A program made the position numbers and the translations under genes. A model generated the notes under the pieces. The model worked only from the letters and a program-made list of their open reading frames with translations, had not been told where the DNA came from and did no database searches. Positions 44,706-54,037 of a stretch of 64,000 bases of DNA are shown piece after piece. How positions within the stretch are numbered: the stretch's first letter is position 1; the number at the start of each line of letters is the position of its first letter. Origin of the DNA: Vibrio galatheae (GTDB taxonomy: Bacteria; Pseudomonadota; Gammaproteobacteria; Enterobacterales; Vibrionaceae); assembly GCF_000967545.1 (NCBI RefSeq), contig NZ_JXXV01000028.1:186001-250000 (forward strand). Direction: 5' to 3'.

Positions 44706-45653
44706 ATGAAACGAATACTATTGATTTGCCTGTGTTTGAGCTTTTTAGTCGCCTGCTCGCCAAACAAGAGTGATCAGGCTTTAGGCACACTTGAGCGTGA
44801 TCGTATTACGTTTACCGCCACGTCAAATGAGATCATTCGCGCTTTGCCAGTCAAAGAGGGTGGCATGGTCTCCCAAGGTGATGTGTTAGTTGAGCTGGAC
44901 AAACGCAATCAACAAGCGATCCTCGCAAGTGCCAATGCGGAGCTGGCCCAAGCGGAAGCTTATTTGCTCAAGCTGACTAATGGCGAGCGGTTTGAAGATA
45001 TTGCTGCGGCCCAAGCTCGAGTTGATAGTGCGCGGGCTCAGTTGGTTGATGCGCAAAAAAGCTATAAACGCATTTTTGAACTGGTTGAAAAACGTTTGTT
45101 GAGCCAAGCGGAGCTCGATAGCGCGCTCGCCAAAAGAGATTCTGCGCAAGGGGAACGCAACTCAGCGCAAGAGGAATATGCCAAACTGACCGCAGGGGCT
45201 AGAGTCGAAGATATCGATCAAGCTAAAGCATCAATGATGGCGGCAAAAGCGAATCGCGATCTTCAGCAGCAAAAATTAGAAGAACTGACCATTATCGCCA
45301 CCCGTGACGGTGTTTTGGATAATTTGCCTTACAACCTCGGTGAACGTGTTCCCGTCAACGCTATTGTCGCTGTGGTTCAGGCAGACCGCATTCCTTACGC
45401 ACGTGTCTATGTCCCTGCCAAACATCGTGTTGCCATGATTCCGGGGAAAAGCGTTACGGTGCATGTCGATGGAGTCGCGTCCCCCTTTACGGGTTTGGTC
45501 CGTTGGGTTGCGACCGAATCATCATTCACACCCTATTATGCGTTGACTGAGGAAGACCGCTCTCGTCTGATGTATCTGGCGGAAGTGGATTTGCCGGAAT
45601 CTGCTCAAGCGCTACCTTCGGGAGTTCCTGCGCAAGTCGATTTGGTGGACTAA
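44706..45653 (+). CDS. HlyD-type membrane fusion lipoprotein of an ABC exporter
   Basis: Periplasmic adaptor of 315 residues, anchored by lipid: the signal sequence MKRILLICLCLSFLVAC has a lipobox ending at Cys17. A biotinyl-lipoyl-like half motif (VKEGGMVSQGDVLVELD) is followed by a long coiled-coil hairpin (about 70-190, repeating AQARVDSARAQL and AKRDSAQGERNSAQ) and a beta-barrel domain (about 200-315, with IIATRDGVLDNLPYNLGERV). It resembles YbhG of E. coli. ATG 44706 is chosen by the signal peptide. It is first in an operon with an ATPase and one permease gene. Confidence 0.9.
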   Translation: MKRILLICLCLSFLVACSPNKSDQALGTLERDRITFTATSNEIIRALPVKEGGMVSQGDVLVELDKRNQQAILASANAELAQAEAYLLKLTNGERFEDIAAAQARVDSARAQLVDAQKSYKRIFELVEKRLLSQAELDSALAKRDSAQGERNSAQEEYAKLTAGARVEDIDQAKASMMAAKANRDLQQQKLEELTIIATRDGVLDNLPYNLGERVPVNAIVAVVQADRIPYARVYVPAKHRVAMIPGKSVTVHVDGVASPFTGLVRWVATESSFTPYYALTEEDRSRLMYLAEVDLPESAQALPSGVPAQVDLVD

Positions 45654-45656
45654 CCC

Positions 45657-46595
45657 ATGTCAGAATACGCTATTCAAGCTCATAATATTGTTAAGAATTT
45701 TGGCGATTTTACCGCGATCAATAACCTCAGTTTACAAGTCCCAAGAGGTTCTATCTATGGCTTTCTCGGCCCCAATGGTTGCGGTAAATCGACCACGATT
45801 CGCGTACTGACCGGACTGCTCAACCCCACTCAGGGCAAAGTGAATGTACTTGGCTTATCCATTCCCGAGCAGTCGGAGCTACTGCGGACCAAAATTGGCT
45901 ATATGACGCAAAAGTTTTCTCTCTACAATGATTTAACCGTGATAGAAAACTTGCAGTTTATTGGCCAAATTTACGCCATTCCACATCGCGAGCTAAACAA
46001 ACGAATCGAGGAACAGCTTTGTACTTACGGTCTAGACAAGCTGCGCAATCAAAGGGTGAGCGGCATGAGTGGTGGGCAAAAACAAAGATTGTCACTTGCC
46101 GCAGCGACAATTCACCGCCCCGAACTACTGTTTCTCGATGAACCAACCTCTGCGGTTGACCCTGAAAACAGGCGTGATTTTTGGGAGCAACTGTTTGACC
46201 TAGCAGAGCAGGGCACCACTATTTTGGTGACAACGCACTATATGGATGAGGCTGAGCGTTGCCACCGTCTGGCAATCATGGAAGCGGGCGAGATTCGCGC
46301 TGATGGAGAACCTGAGCAGCTGATGGCGCAGATGGGGGTCCATATTGTAGAAGTGAAAACAGACCACTTGCGTGATCTAAAACAGCGCTTATTGCATTTG
46401 AGTCAGGTGCGCTCGGCAGCTCAGATAGGGGTTCGGCTGCGAGTACTCATCTCACAAGATGTTACTGAACCGATAGAGTGGCTAAAGGGCCAGTTTCTTG
46501 AATTGGAAGGAGAAGAAATTAATTTGACGCGACCAAGTTTGGAAGATGTGTTTGTCAGTGTCACGGGGTCAGCGCAAGGAGCGGTTCGCCAATGA
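45657..46595 (+). CDS. ABC transporter ATP-binding protein (export type)
   Basis: Nucleotide-binding subunit of 312 residues. Walker A is GPNGCGKST (about 38-46), the Q-loop YMTQKFSLY, the signature MSGGQKQRLSLA (about 138-149), Walker B LLFLDEPTSAVDP and the H-loop VTTHYMDEAERC. The C-terminal 80 residues resemble those of the DrrA/YbhF class. Unlike E. coli YbhF, which carries two ATPase domains in one chain, this has one. It overlaps the permease gene by four bases (ATGA) and follows the adaptor by three, so all three are co-translated. Confidence 0.92.
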   Translation: MSEYAIQAHNIVKNFGDFTAINNLSLQVPRGSIYGFLGPNGCGKSTTIRVLTGLLNPTQGKVNVLGLSIPEQSELLRTKIGYMTQKFSLYNDLTVIENLQFIGQIYAIPHRELNKRIEEQLCTYGLDKLRNQRVSGMSGGQKQRLSLAAATIHRPELLFLDEPTSAVDPENRRDFWEQLFDLAEQGTTILVTTHYMDEAERCHRLAIMEAGEIRADGEPEQLMAQMGVHIVEVKTDHLRDLKQRLLHLSQVRSAAQIGVRLRVLISQDVTEPIEWLKGQFLELEGEEINLTRPSLEDVFVSVTGSAQGAVRQ

Positions 46596-47692
46596 TGCAG
46601 ACTCTGGTTCGAATGAAAGCGATTATTGTCAAAGAGATTCGCCAGTTATCGCGAGATAGAATTAGCTTTGGCATGGTTGTAATGCTACCACTCGTACAAC
46701 TGCTACTGTTTGGCTTCGCGATTAACACCGATATTCGCCATATACCGGTCGGCGTCGTCGACCAGAGCAGCAGTGTCGTCGGACGCTTGATTACAGAGTC
46801 AGTTAAGGTGACGCAAGTGGTTGACGTGACGGCTTCATTCCCTACAGCAGAGGAAGCTGAACAAGCGATTGAGAATGGCGAAGTGAAAGCGGTATTGATC
46901 TTGCCGAGAGATCTCACCCAACGTATCAGCGATGGGCGAGTACTTGGGCAATGGATTGTCGATGGCTCCGACACTATGATCAGTTCATCCTTGCTCGCAT
47001 TGCAAACCATGCCGCTCAGTGATTTTGACTTCGACATCCGGCCGCCAGCTGCGAAAACGTTTGAAGTGGCCTTGTACTACAACCCGAGTCGACGCTCAGC
47101 GGTGAACATAGTACCTGGTTTACTCGGCGTTATCTTAACCATGACCATGGTGCTGTTTACCAGTTCTGCGATTGTTCGTGAACGTGAGCACGGCAATTTA
47201 GAGCTGTTAATTACAACACCGATTAGACCAATTGAGTTAATGATCGCGAAAATTATTCCATACATTTTTGTCGGACTTATCCAAGCATTGATCATCCTCA
47301 GCTTGGGCAACGGCATTTTTGGTGTACCCATTAACGGCGCGGTTACGCAAATTTTCCTTGCTTGCTTACTGTTTATCTCGGCCAGTTTAACGCTCGGGCT
47401 GGTTATTTCGACCATAGCCTCAACTCAGTTGCAAGCGATGCAAATGACGGTTTTTATTTTATTGCCGTCCATTTTATTGTCTGGTTTTATGTTCCCCTAT
47501 GAGGGAATGCCGATTGCTGCTCAATGGATATCGGAGGTTTTACCTGCGACGCATTTTATGCGTATGATCAGAGGAATTGTTCTGCGCGGTGCTGATTTAG
47601 CTGGGTTGTGGAAAGACACTGTGTGGTTGTTGGCATTTACCTGCATTGGGATTATTGTTGCATCGAAACGATTTAAAAAGTCCCTAGATTAG
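46592..47692 (+). CDS. ABC-2 type permease
   Basis: Membrane subunit of 366 residues, YbhS/YbhR-like. It has TM1 (about 28-48) with KEIRQLSRDRISFGMV before it, a large extracytoplasmic domain (about 50-175) and five helices in the C-terminal half with the ABC-2 segment REREHGNLELLITTPIRP (about 195-212) and LLSGFMFPYEGMP. Related E. coli systems have two permease genes; here only one is present, so it would work as a homodimer with the single ATPase. The substrate is unknown; related systems export drugs and other toxic compounds. A strong terminator follows. Confidence 0.91.
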   Translation: MMQTLVRMKAIIVKEIRQLSRDRISFGMVVMLPLVQLLLFGFAINTDIRHIPVGVVDQSSSVVGRLITESVKVTQVVDVTASFPTAEEAEQAIENGEVKAVLILPRDLTQRISDGRVLGQWIVDGSDTMISSSLLALQTMPLSDFDFDIRPPAAKTFEVALYYNPSRRSAVNIVPGLLGVILTMTMVLFTSSAIVREREHGNLELLITTPIRPIELMIAKIIPYIFVGLIQALIILSLGNGIFGVPINGAVTQIFLACLLFISASLTLGLVISTIASTQLQAMQMTVFILLPSILLSGFMFPYEGMPIAAQWISEVLPATHFMRMIRGIVLRGADLAGLWKDTVWLLAFTCIGIIVASKRFKKSLD

Positions 47693-47707
47693 CGGTCGAT
47701 AAATGTA

Positions 47708-47735
47708 AAAAAACCAGCCTATTGGCTGGTTTTTT
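47708..47735. terminator. Bidirectional rho-independent terminator
   Basis: AAAAAACCAGCC-TATT-GGCTGGTTTTTT: a perfect 12-base stem with A and T tracts on both sides, so it works for the ABC operon (plus) and the cold-shock gene (minus). Confidence 0.93.
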
Positions 47736-47772
47736 GAAATCTTAGAAAACCGAAGTTTTCGTCAATCTACAA

Positions 47773-47985
47773 TTAAGCTGGTACTACGTTAGCAGCTTGT
47801 GGGCCTTTTTGGCCTTGTTCAACTTCAAAAGAAACCTGTTGGCCTTCTTTTAGAGTTTTGAAACCTTCAGAAGCGATTGCACGGAAGTGAACGAATACGT
47901 CAGCACCGCCGTTTTCTGGAGTGATGAAACCGAAGCCTTTCTCTTCGTTAAACCATTTTACGATACCAGTAGTTTTGTTAGACAT
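47773..47985 (-). CDS. Cold-shock domain protein, CspA family
   Basis: Single-stranded nucleic-acid-binding protein of 70 residues, a five-strand OB fold. RNP1 (KGFGFI, 16-21) and RNP2 (VFVHF, 30-34) are intact and WFNEEKGF precedes them. Such proteins melt RNA structure and help translation in the cold. AGGAAG stands before the ATG. The 383 bases upstream, to the chitinase, carry no gene; cspA-type mRNAs often have long thermosensing leaders, and this gap leaves room for one. Confidence 0.94.
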   Translation of the reverse strand: MSNKTTGIVKWFNEEKGFGFITPENGGADVFVHFRAIASEGFKTLKEGQQVSFEVEQGQKGPQAANVVPA

Positions 47986-48299
47986 GATGTCTTCCTTATA
48001 TAAGTTAAATCAATCTTCTTGGTGCGCTGAATATTTGAACTATTTAATGTAACGATGAAGCTAAGGGAAACACTAAGGATAACAACGGTAACGCGTTTAC
48101 TAAGAATTTACTTTCGACTTGCAGTTTCACTAATAACTCTGAATCGCAGAGCAAGGAGATAGTACCTGAACTTTGCACATTGTAAAGATTTATTATGGAC
48201 CGAAGTGGATTTATATTCCAATTCTCCCTTTTTGACACCAAATGCGGCATCCAGCGGTGGGTTAATTGACTGTGCCAGCACAGCTAAACGACGTCTTTA
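47986..48299. other. Gene-free stretch upstream of the cold-shock gene
   Basis: No supportable gene. It should hold the promoter and possibly a long untranslated leader of the cold-shock gene (minus strand). Short open frames here lack ribosome sites or family resemblance. I could not place a promoter or a defined cold-box with confidence. Confidence 0.5.
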
Positions 48300-48331
48300 G
48301 ACAAAATGGCTTCCCTAAGCGGGAAGCCATT
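48300..48331 (-). terminator. Rho-independent terminator after the chitinase gene
   Basis: On the minus strand AATGGCTTCCC-GCTTA-GGGAAGCCATT is an 11-base perfect stem followed by a short TTTTGT tail, 37 bases after the chitinase stop. Confidence 0.78.
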
Positions 48332-48368
48332 GAATAGTAAGCAAAGGTTTTTTGCGATGTTTACTGAG

Positions 48369-50963
48369 TTACTGAGGATTTAACCCCAGAGTTTGCAGTA
48401 CCAGTTTAAAGTTGTCTTGTCGCTCTTTAACTGCGTGGACTTCACCACTGACAGGACAAGTGCTGTCGGGACAGCCGCGGTTAACGATACCAGATACGGC
48501 ATCAATAAAGGCTGTGCCTTGTAACCCTCCATCTACGTACTTTTTCAGCTCAGCATGGTAGTTCCAGTCTGCGTATGGTCCACTCTCATCATTGTAGGCT
48601 TGCACAGAAGTAACCCAGTAGAACAGACCTGCGATCCATTTAATTTCTCGGTTTTCCTCAGAGCTACAAATCAAGCCTGGGTTAGAACAGAAATCCAGAT
48701 CCGCGTAGAGAGGGTTTTCTGGTGGTGCTTCAACCACAACCCCGTTAACCGTTGTACCAATTGTATCTGGATCAACATGCGAGCGGCCCATGAAGTGGTT
48801 TAAAGTACCGAAGTTCTGGCGACCAGTGGTTTGAATGACACCACGTCCCCACCAACCACAGCCTTCTACAGTGCCGTTAGTGTCACTGCCATCCCAGATA
48901 AACTTACCGGCTTTTTGTTCGGCATAGACTTTACAATCTTCGCGTTCCCAAACTTGTTTTGAACCATCAACGCTGGTAGGTACTTCCATACAGTGACCAT
49001 CGTTGGTCCAACGTCCGACATTACCATTGACCAGCAGCCCTTTTTCGGCCAGTACCGAATCTGGAGCGGCAAAGATTGGCGCAGGAGCACCGTACCATTT
49101 AGCATTGGTAAGTGCACTGACTTCCATCTTTGGATCGCGTGGGCATGAATATGGATGATCGACGCCAGTGACGGGATCCATACCATAGTCGGCATATTTC
49201 TGGCCGAGCTGACCACAACTTGCTGTCATTGGATAGTTGACCGGCGCGCCATAGCGAACTTCAGACCAGTTGTTTTCATCACAGGCATTGTAACGAATAG
49301 TCTCTTGCATACTTTGTGATAAAAATGCCGCAATGGCGACTTTGGCATACATTGCATTGGTCGCGTCATCTGCATTTTCGTCCAGCAGCCAGAAGGTGTT
49401 ACCAGCGACGCCGACGTTATACATAGAGTTTAGGCCTGCAAGGAAATCAGCCCACTTGTAGACGGTGGAGGGTATCCATTGTGATTGCGGTGTTTCAAAC
49501 AAGAATGCCTGATTGTTCATTGCCGTTTCCGCACTGGCAAGTTCACTGTTCAGCGATGCAATTCGAGTCAAAGGCCCATTCTGAACGCTTTCACCCACAT
49601 AGTACAAAGGTACCGTCGCACTCTGGTAGCGCTCGATTTTGCTGGTCAGGTCGGCACTGTCTGTGTCGAACAAAATCGCAAAAACGTTGCTGTGCGCGGC
49701 TTTACGAATATGACGGTCGCCTGATGTCTGTCCTAGGAAGTAGCTTGACGTTTGCGAGGTTGGCAGAGATGTAAGTAATGCGGGTGTTTGAACATAGTCT
49801 GTGACTTGTTTGACATACTCCAAAGCGTAATGCCACTGCTCATCCGTTAAGGCCGCACTTGTGCTGGATTTTGTGAAGGCGACAAAGTCAGCCTTATGGG
49901 TAGATTCTGCTTTGTAGAGCTCGAAAGTCGAGAGCAAATCGGCGCTCGCGCCTGAAGCTGCATTCCATACCGCTCTTTTCCCTGAATGAGTGTCATAAGC
50001 GAAATCACCAATGCTTAATGTCCAGCCGAATGTTGCCTGTGGAGCAAGGGTTGAGATCACCAAGTTATGCGCTTGAGCCCATCCTTGCACGTCATCGGTG
50101 AGCGCATTGATGTCGTTTATATCGATTTGACTGCCAGTGGCATCGACTGCAGCGGTTAGCGCTTGTTTTACTGCTACGCTACCCAGTGCTTGACCTTTAT
50201 CTGCGGTGGCAACATCTAATACATCGCCTTTGAGGATAATGGTACTTGAACCCGCACGATCGACCGCATCAATTAAAGCGACAAAGGCGTTGGTCAGTTT
50301 GTTTAGATCGCTAAGGTCTTGACTCTGAATCGTATCCACTGTCAAATTTGCTGGGGTATCTAATGTCGAAGGACCTGCGACAACAAAATGATTCGGCCAT
50401 CCGCTAACTTCTAGTCTCACCGGATCTAACGGGTTTGGCAACGTTAGTGCCGGAGTGTTGCCTGTAGGGTCATCGTCACAGTCTAGGTGGTGTGCCCAAC
50501 TGCTGTCGCCGCCTGGAATGCTAGAGGTCCACCAGTTTGCTTTGTAGGCGACATTATCGTTCACCATAATGTCTCCACCATTAGCGTGATCACCTTGGGT
50601 CCAGTCAGGGTAGACATTAAACTCAGCGCAAGCGTCGCCAATAGGGCCTGGGGTTGGTTCAGGAGCCGGGTCTGGTGTTGGATCTGGATCTGGATCCGGA
50701 GTCGGGTCAGGATCGGGTGTCGGATCGGGGTCTGGCGTGGTGCCACTGACGAGTTTCCATGGTGAGTCCCATTCATTGGCATAATTGTCGGTCGGACTTT
50801 GACCTGCGTTTACCCACCATTTCGCTTCGTAAGTTTGACCATTAATGGTCACTTGTGTGCCGCCTGGGTAGGATTGGGTTGCGTCATAGGGCTCGGCAGC
50901 CAATAAGCTGCCACTTAAAGCGATACACGCTAATGAAGCCGCGATCTTGCTCATCCTAAACAT
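48369..50963 (-). CDS. Secreted GH19-type chitinase with two CBM5/12 modules
   Basis: Exported chitin-degrading enzyme of 864 residues. It has a signal peptide (about 1-23), a first CBM5/12 (about 25-72, with YEAKWWVNAGQSP), a Pro-Asp repeat linker (about 77-106), a second chitin-binding module (about 113-162, with YKANWWTSS), a central region of unclear type (about 180-440) and a GH19-like domain to the end. In the last, FLSQSMQETIRYNA corresponds to the catalytic Glu helix (His-Glu-Thr in plant enzymes) and GCGWWGRGVIQTTGRQNFG (701-719) to the GH19 signature. The ATG at 50963 has GAAGGGA upstream. The central region resembles a TIM-barrel-like domain (ILKGD in place of an acidic strand end), perhaps no longer catalytic. 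It is a single-gene transcript ended by a terminator. Confidence 0.85.
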   Translation of the reverse strand: MFRMSKIAASLACIALSGSLLAAEPYDATQSYPGGTQVTINGQTYEAKWWVNAGQSPTDNYANEWDSPWKLVSGTTPDPDPTPDPDPTPDPDPDPTPDPAPEPTPGPIGDACAEFNVYPDWTQGDHANGGDIMVNDNVAYKANWWTSSIPGGDSSWAHHLDCDDDPTGNTPALTLPNPLDPVRLEVSGWPNHFVVAGPSTLDTPANLTVDTIQSQDLSDLNKLTNAFVALIDAVDRAGSSTIILKGDVLDVATADKGQALGSVAVKQALTAAVDATGSQIDINDINALTDDVQGWAQAHNLVISTLAPQATFGWTLSIGDFAYDTHSGKRAVWNAASGASADLLSTFELYKAESTHKADFVAFTKSSTSAALTDEQWHYALEYVKQVTDYVQTPALLTSLPTSQTSSYFLGQTSGDRHIRKAAHSNVFAILFDTDSADLTSKIERYQSATVPLYYVGESVQNGPLTRIASLNSELASAETAMNNQAFLFETPQSQWIPSTVYKWADFLAGLNSMYNVGVAGNTFWLLDENADDATNAMYAKVAIAAFLSQSMQETIRYNACDENNWSEVRYGAPVNYPMTASCGQLGQKYADYGMDPVTGVDHPYSCPRDPKMEVSALTNAKWYGAPAPIFAAPDSVLAEKGLLVNGNVGRWTNDGHCMEVPTSVDGSKQVWEREDCKVYAEQKAGKFIWDGSDTNGTVEGCGWWGRGVIQTTGRQNFGTLNHFMGRSHVDPDTIGTTVNGVVVEAPPENPLYADLDFCSNPGLICSSEENREIKWIAGLFYWVTSVQAYNDESGPYADWNYHAELKKYVDGGLQGTAFIDAVSGIVNRGCPDSTCPVSGEVHAVKERQDNFKLVLQTLGLNPQ

Positions 50964-51205
50964 AATTGTTCCCTTCAGTTAATCGTTATTTTCACGTTTT
51001 ACGCATATAAGATGCTGATGATTAGATAAATTATTATCTGAAAATAAGTTAGCAACGATTATGAGATTTAGGCGGAAAAATAATTGGGAACGTACTGATA
51101 TGCGGCAAATATCACGAGGAAACAGGCAGAATTTGCGGTGTTACTTATTTGTTAAAAATAACTTGTGAGATTGCTTCAAGTTCTCTGGTTAGCTGTCAAA
51201 TCACC

Positions 51206-51969
51206 CTAATTGAATTTGTATTTTTTAATCAAACGGCTATAGCTATCGTGGCTTGTTAGGTGTTCGATATGCTGCCAAAAGGAGTGGGCAAGTGAGGGGT
51301 GTTGCGCGTAAAAAGTTTTACTAAATGCGAGATAGGATGAATTGTCACTGAGCGGTAAGGCTTCTTTGACGATATGTTTAAAGTCGGGGGCTTCGGAAAG
51401 CAACAGATCATTAATGGACTCTAAGCCAACCCAAGCATCCAATCTACCTTTGCTCAACAGCGACAAACCTTTCGCTGCACTATCAACTTCTTCAACCTTA
51501 AGTCCTTGGTCTTTGAGTTGACTGACAACGGCATAGTCGAGAACCGCGCCGACTTCGCCATCAACATTAAAGACGGTTCCTTCTTTGCTATAGACGTTAC
51601 TGCCTTGCAACTTATATAAGAAGTATCTCTGCCGTTTAACGAATTTTGTCTGGTCGGGAAGACCATTTTTCATCGGATAGGCCAAGTAGAGAGCTCGATC
51701 GGATTTGTAACCGGCGTGAAAGACAGCATCCACTCGACTGTGCTTCGCCATGGCGAGTACCCGTGTCCATGGCGCGCGGGTGAACTCTATCTCGACTTGT
51801 AACTGCTGTGCGACTTGGCGGAGCAGTTCTATTGTGACTCCTGGGCTGATATCGGCAGCGCTCCAACAATATAAGGTGGAAAGGCCTCATTGGAGTAGGC
51901 AATCACAATTTTCTGACAATAAGCATTGCTGGAAAACAACAGTACACAGCCAATCAACCAACGTATCAT
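51206..51969 (-). pseudogene. Family-3 periplasmic solute-binding protein, frameshifted
   Basis: Two frames together encode one amino-acid-type solute-binding protein of about 254 residues. The first frame, from ATG 51969, gives a signal peptide (MIRWLIGCVLLFSSNAYC) and IVIAYSNEAFPPYIVG, then runs into a stop. The protein resumes in another frame as ADISPGVTIELLRQVAQQLQ, APWTRVLAMAKHSRVDAVF and on to the end. The switch is near 51855-51866 and is explained by loss of one base (764 bases in all, one short of 255 codons). Either the gene is inactive in this strain or the base is a sequencing error. No transporter genes accompany it; such orphan proteins often act as sensors or are remnants. Confidence 0.82.
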
Positions 51970-52017
51970 AGTTTGACACCTGTTCAGTTTGGTCGCTTTA
52001 ACTAGCGCTTTTTATTG

Positions 52018-52044
52018 ATATCCCTAAATATAGATTAGGGATAT
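52018..52044. repeat. Inverted repeat downstream of apeR
   Basis: ATATCCCTAA and TTAGGGATAT form a ten-base perfect stem with a seven-base loop, 48 bases after the apeR stop and 49 bases before the solute-binding pseudogene start. No T run follows on the minus strand. It may mark the end of the ape mRNA or be an operator. Confidence 0.5.
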
Positions 52045-52091
52045 TGATTTAAAACCTGACCAAACTTGGAATCAAAGCGATGATAAGTTGA

Positions 52092-53315
52092 TTAGATCTT
52101 TTTAAAGATAATGGACGTGTTAATACCGCCAAACGCAAAGTTGTTACTCATCAAGTATTCAACGTCGAGTTCACGACCACTCCCTGTAATGTAGTCTAAA
52201 TCTCCGCACTGCTCATCAAGCGTATCTAGATTTAGCGTCGGATTAAACCAACCTGTGTGCATCATCTCTAAACTAAGCCACGCTTCAATCGCACCGCAGG
52301 CTCCCAAGGTATGGCCAAAATAGCTCTTAAGTGAGCTAATCGGCACCTTGCCAAGTGCGTTCGCCGTTGCGTTACTTTCTGCGATATCACCACGGTCAGT
52401 CGCTGTGCCGTGTGCTGACACATAACCGATTTTTTCAGCACTGATCCCGGCATCTTTGAGTGCCATTTCCATACAGATTTGCATGGTTTCCATTTGTGGC
52501 TGAGTGACGTGGGCAGCGTCGCAGTTGCTGGCGAATCCTATGATCTCGGCATAGATGGTTGCGCCACGAGCGATAGCATGTTCATACTCTTCAAGAACTA
52601 GGGTGCCAGCACCTTCACCAATCACCAATCCGTCTCGATCTGAATCGTATGGACGTGGTGTGCTCTTTGGTGAATCGTTTTTTAAACTGGTGGCAAATAG
52701 GGTGTCAAACACGGCGGATTCGGTTGGACATAGCTCTTCGCCACCACCCGCAACCATGACGGTTTGGTAACCGTGCTTAATTGCTTCATACGCATAGCCG
52801 ATTGCTTGGCTACCTGATGTGCAGGCACTGCTGGTCGGGATCACCCGGCCTTTCAATCCAAAAAAAAGACCGACATTGACCGCGGCAGTGTGAGGCATCA
52901 TTTGCACGTATGTGGTTGCTGTGATGGCTCTGGTCGACTTATCATTGAGCATGACACCAAACGCGCCAACCGCGTCGGTACTGCCGGTTGATGAGCCGTA
53001 AGCAATCCCTGTTTGACCATTGGTAAGCACCTCTGCGCCTAATAAGCCTGCCTGAGCAAGTGCATTTTCAGTGGCAACGGTTGCTAAGCGAGAAACACGG
53101 CCCATACCGCGTACTTGTTTGCGCTTATAATGCTTAGGTAATTCAAAATCGTCGACAGGGGCCGCAAGTTTGGTATTGAGCCCTTCGTATTGCTCAAAAG
53201 AGGGCATGTATTGAGTGGCGTTCTCACAGGCTCTTAGTCTGGGCTCAACGGTTTGCCAGTCGTTACCAAATGCGGTGACGCCAGACATTCCGGTCACAAC
53301 TACACGACGACTCAT
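52092..53315 (-). CDS. apeR: Aryl polyene beta-ketoacyl-ACP synthase ApeR
   Basis: Condensing enzyme of 407 residues, FabF-like, that adds malonyl units to the growing polyene or its starter. The catalytic triad is intact: Cys165 in TSSACTSGS, His in SAHGTATD and His in YFGHTLGACG. It is the last gene of the visible ape operon and overlaps apeQ by four bases. In the known clusters ApeR is the second ketosynthase, needed for early elongation or starter supply. Naming follows the conserved gene order H to R. Confidence 0.87.
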   Translation of the reverse strand: MSRRVVVTGMSGVTAFGNDWQTVEPRLRACENATQYMPSFEQYEGLNTKLAAPVDDFELPKHYKRKQVRGMGRVSRLATVATENALAQAGLLGAEVLTNGQTGIAYGSSTGSTDAVGAFGVMLNDKSTRAITATTYVQMMPHTAAVNVGLFFGLKGRVIPTSSACTSGSQAIGYAYEAIKHGYQTVMVAGGGEELCPTESAVFDTLFATSLKNDSPKSTPRPYDSDRDGLVIGEGAGTLVLEEYEHAIARGATIYAEIIGFASNCDAAHVTQPQMETMQICMEMALKDAGISAEKIGYVSAHGTATDRGDIAESNATANALGKVPISSLKSYFGHTLGACGAIEAWLSLEMMHTGWFNPTLNLDTLDEQCGDLDYITGSGRELDVEYLMSNNFAFGGINTSIIFKKI

Positions 53316-54037
53316 ACTAAACCTCCATTGACTGAAATCACTTGGCGCGTGACGTATCCGGCAATATCAGACATTAAATAGCTGACCAATCCGGCAACTT
53401 CCTCAGGCTCACCCATGCGGCGCAGTGGGATTTGCGGCATCGCGTGTTCTTTGACGTGTTCATCGACCATACCCGTATCAATCAAGCCTGGCGCGACACA
53501 GTTGACGGTAATTTTGCGCTTAGCAAGTTCAAGAGCAAGTGACTTAGTTGCTCCAATCACGCCCGCTTTCGCTGCGCTGTAATTGGTTTGCCCACGATTA
53601 CCCATCAGGCCAGAAACAGAAGCCAGAGTCACGATTCGTCCACCTTTGCGCTTTTGCACCATAGGCATAACACACGGGTGAAGTACGTTATAGAAACTAT
53701 CTAGGTTAGTGTGGATGACACCATCCCACTCTTCTTCTGTCATTGCAGGAAAGGCAGTATCGCGGGTGATGCCTGCATTGTTAACGACACCGTAGTAAGC
53801 ACCGTGCTCTGCAATGTCTGCTTCCAGTTTCGTGCGGCACGCTTCGCGATCACTGATATCAAATTGGATCAGGCGGCCACTGCCACCGTTTTCTTCAATC
53901 GTCGCTAATGTCGCTTGAGCGCCTGCTTGATCGCCCATATAGTGAACGGCGATGGTAAAACCGTCTTTCGCTAGCTGAATGGCGATGGCTTTGCCGATGC
54001 CTTTGCTGGCGCCAGTGACTAAAACTTGTCGGGTCAT
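53312..54037 (-). CDS. apeQ: Aryl polyene 3-oxoacyl-ACP reductase ApeQ
   Basis: NADPH-dependent ketoreductase of 241 residues, FabG type. It has the cofactor loop GASKGIG (9-15), NNAGITRD near 87, and the catalytic Ser and Tyr-x-x-x-Lys (SGLMGNRGQTNYSAAKAG, about 143-160). It reduces the keto group after each condensation in polyene synthesis. ATGA overlaps link it to both apeP and apeR. Confidence 0.9.
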   Translation of the reverse strand: MTRQVLVTGASKGIGKAIAIQLAKDGFTIAVHYMGDQAGAQATLATIEENGGSGRLIQFDISDREACRTKLEADIAEHGAYYGVVNNAGITRDTAFPAMTEEEWDGVIHTNLDSFYNVLHPCVMPMVQKRKGGRIVTLASVSGLMGNRGQTNYSAAKAGVIGATKSLALELAKRKITVNCVAPGLIDTGMVDEHVKEHAMPQIPLRRMGEPEEVAGLVSYLMSDIAGYVTRQVISVNGGLV

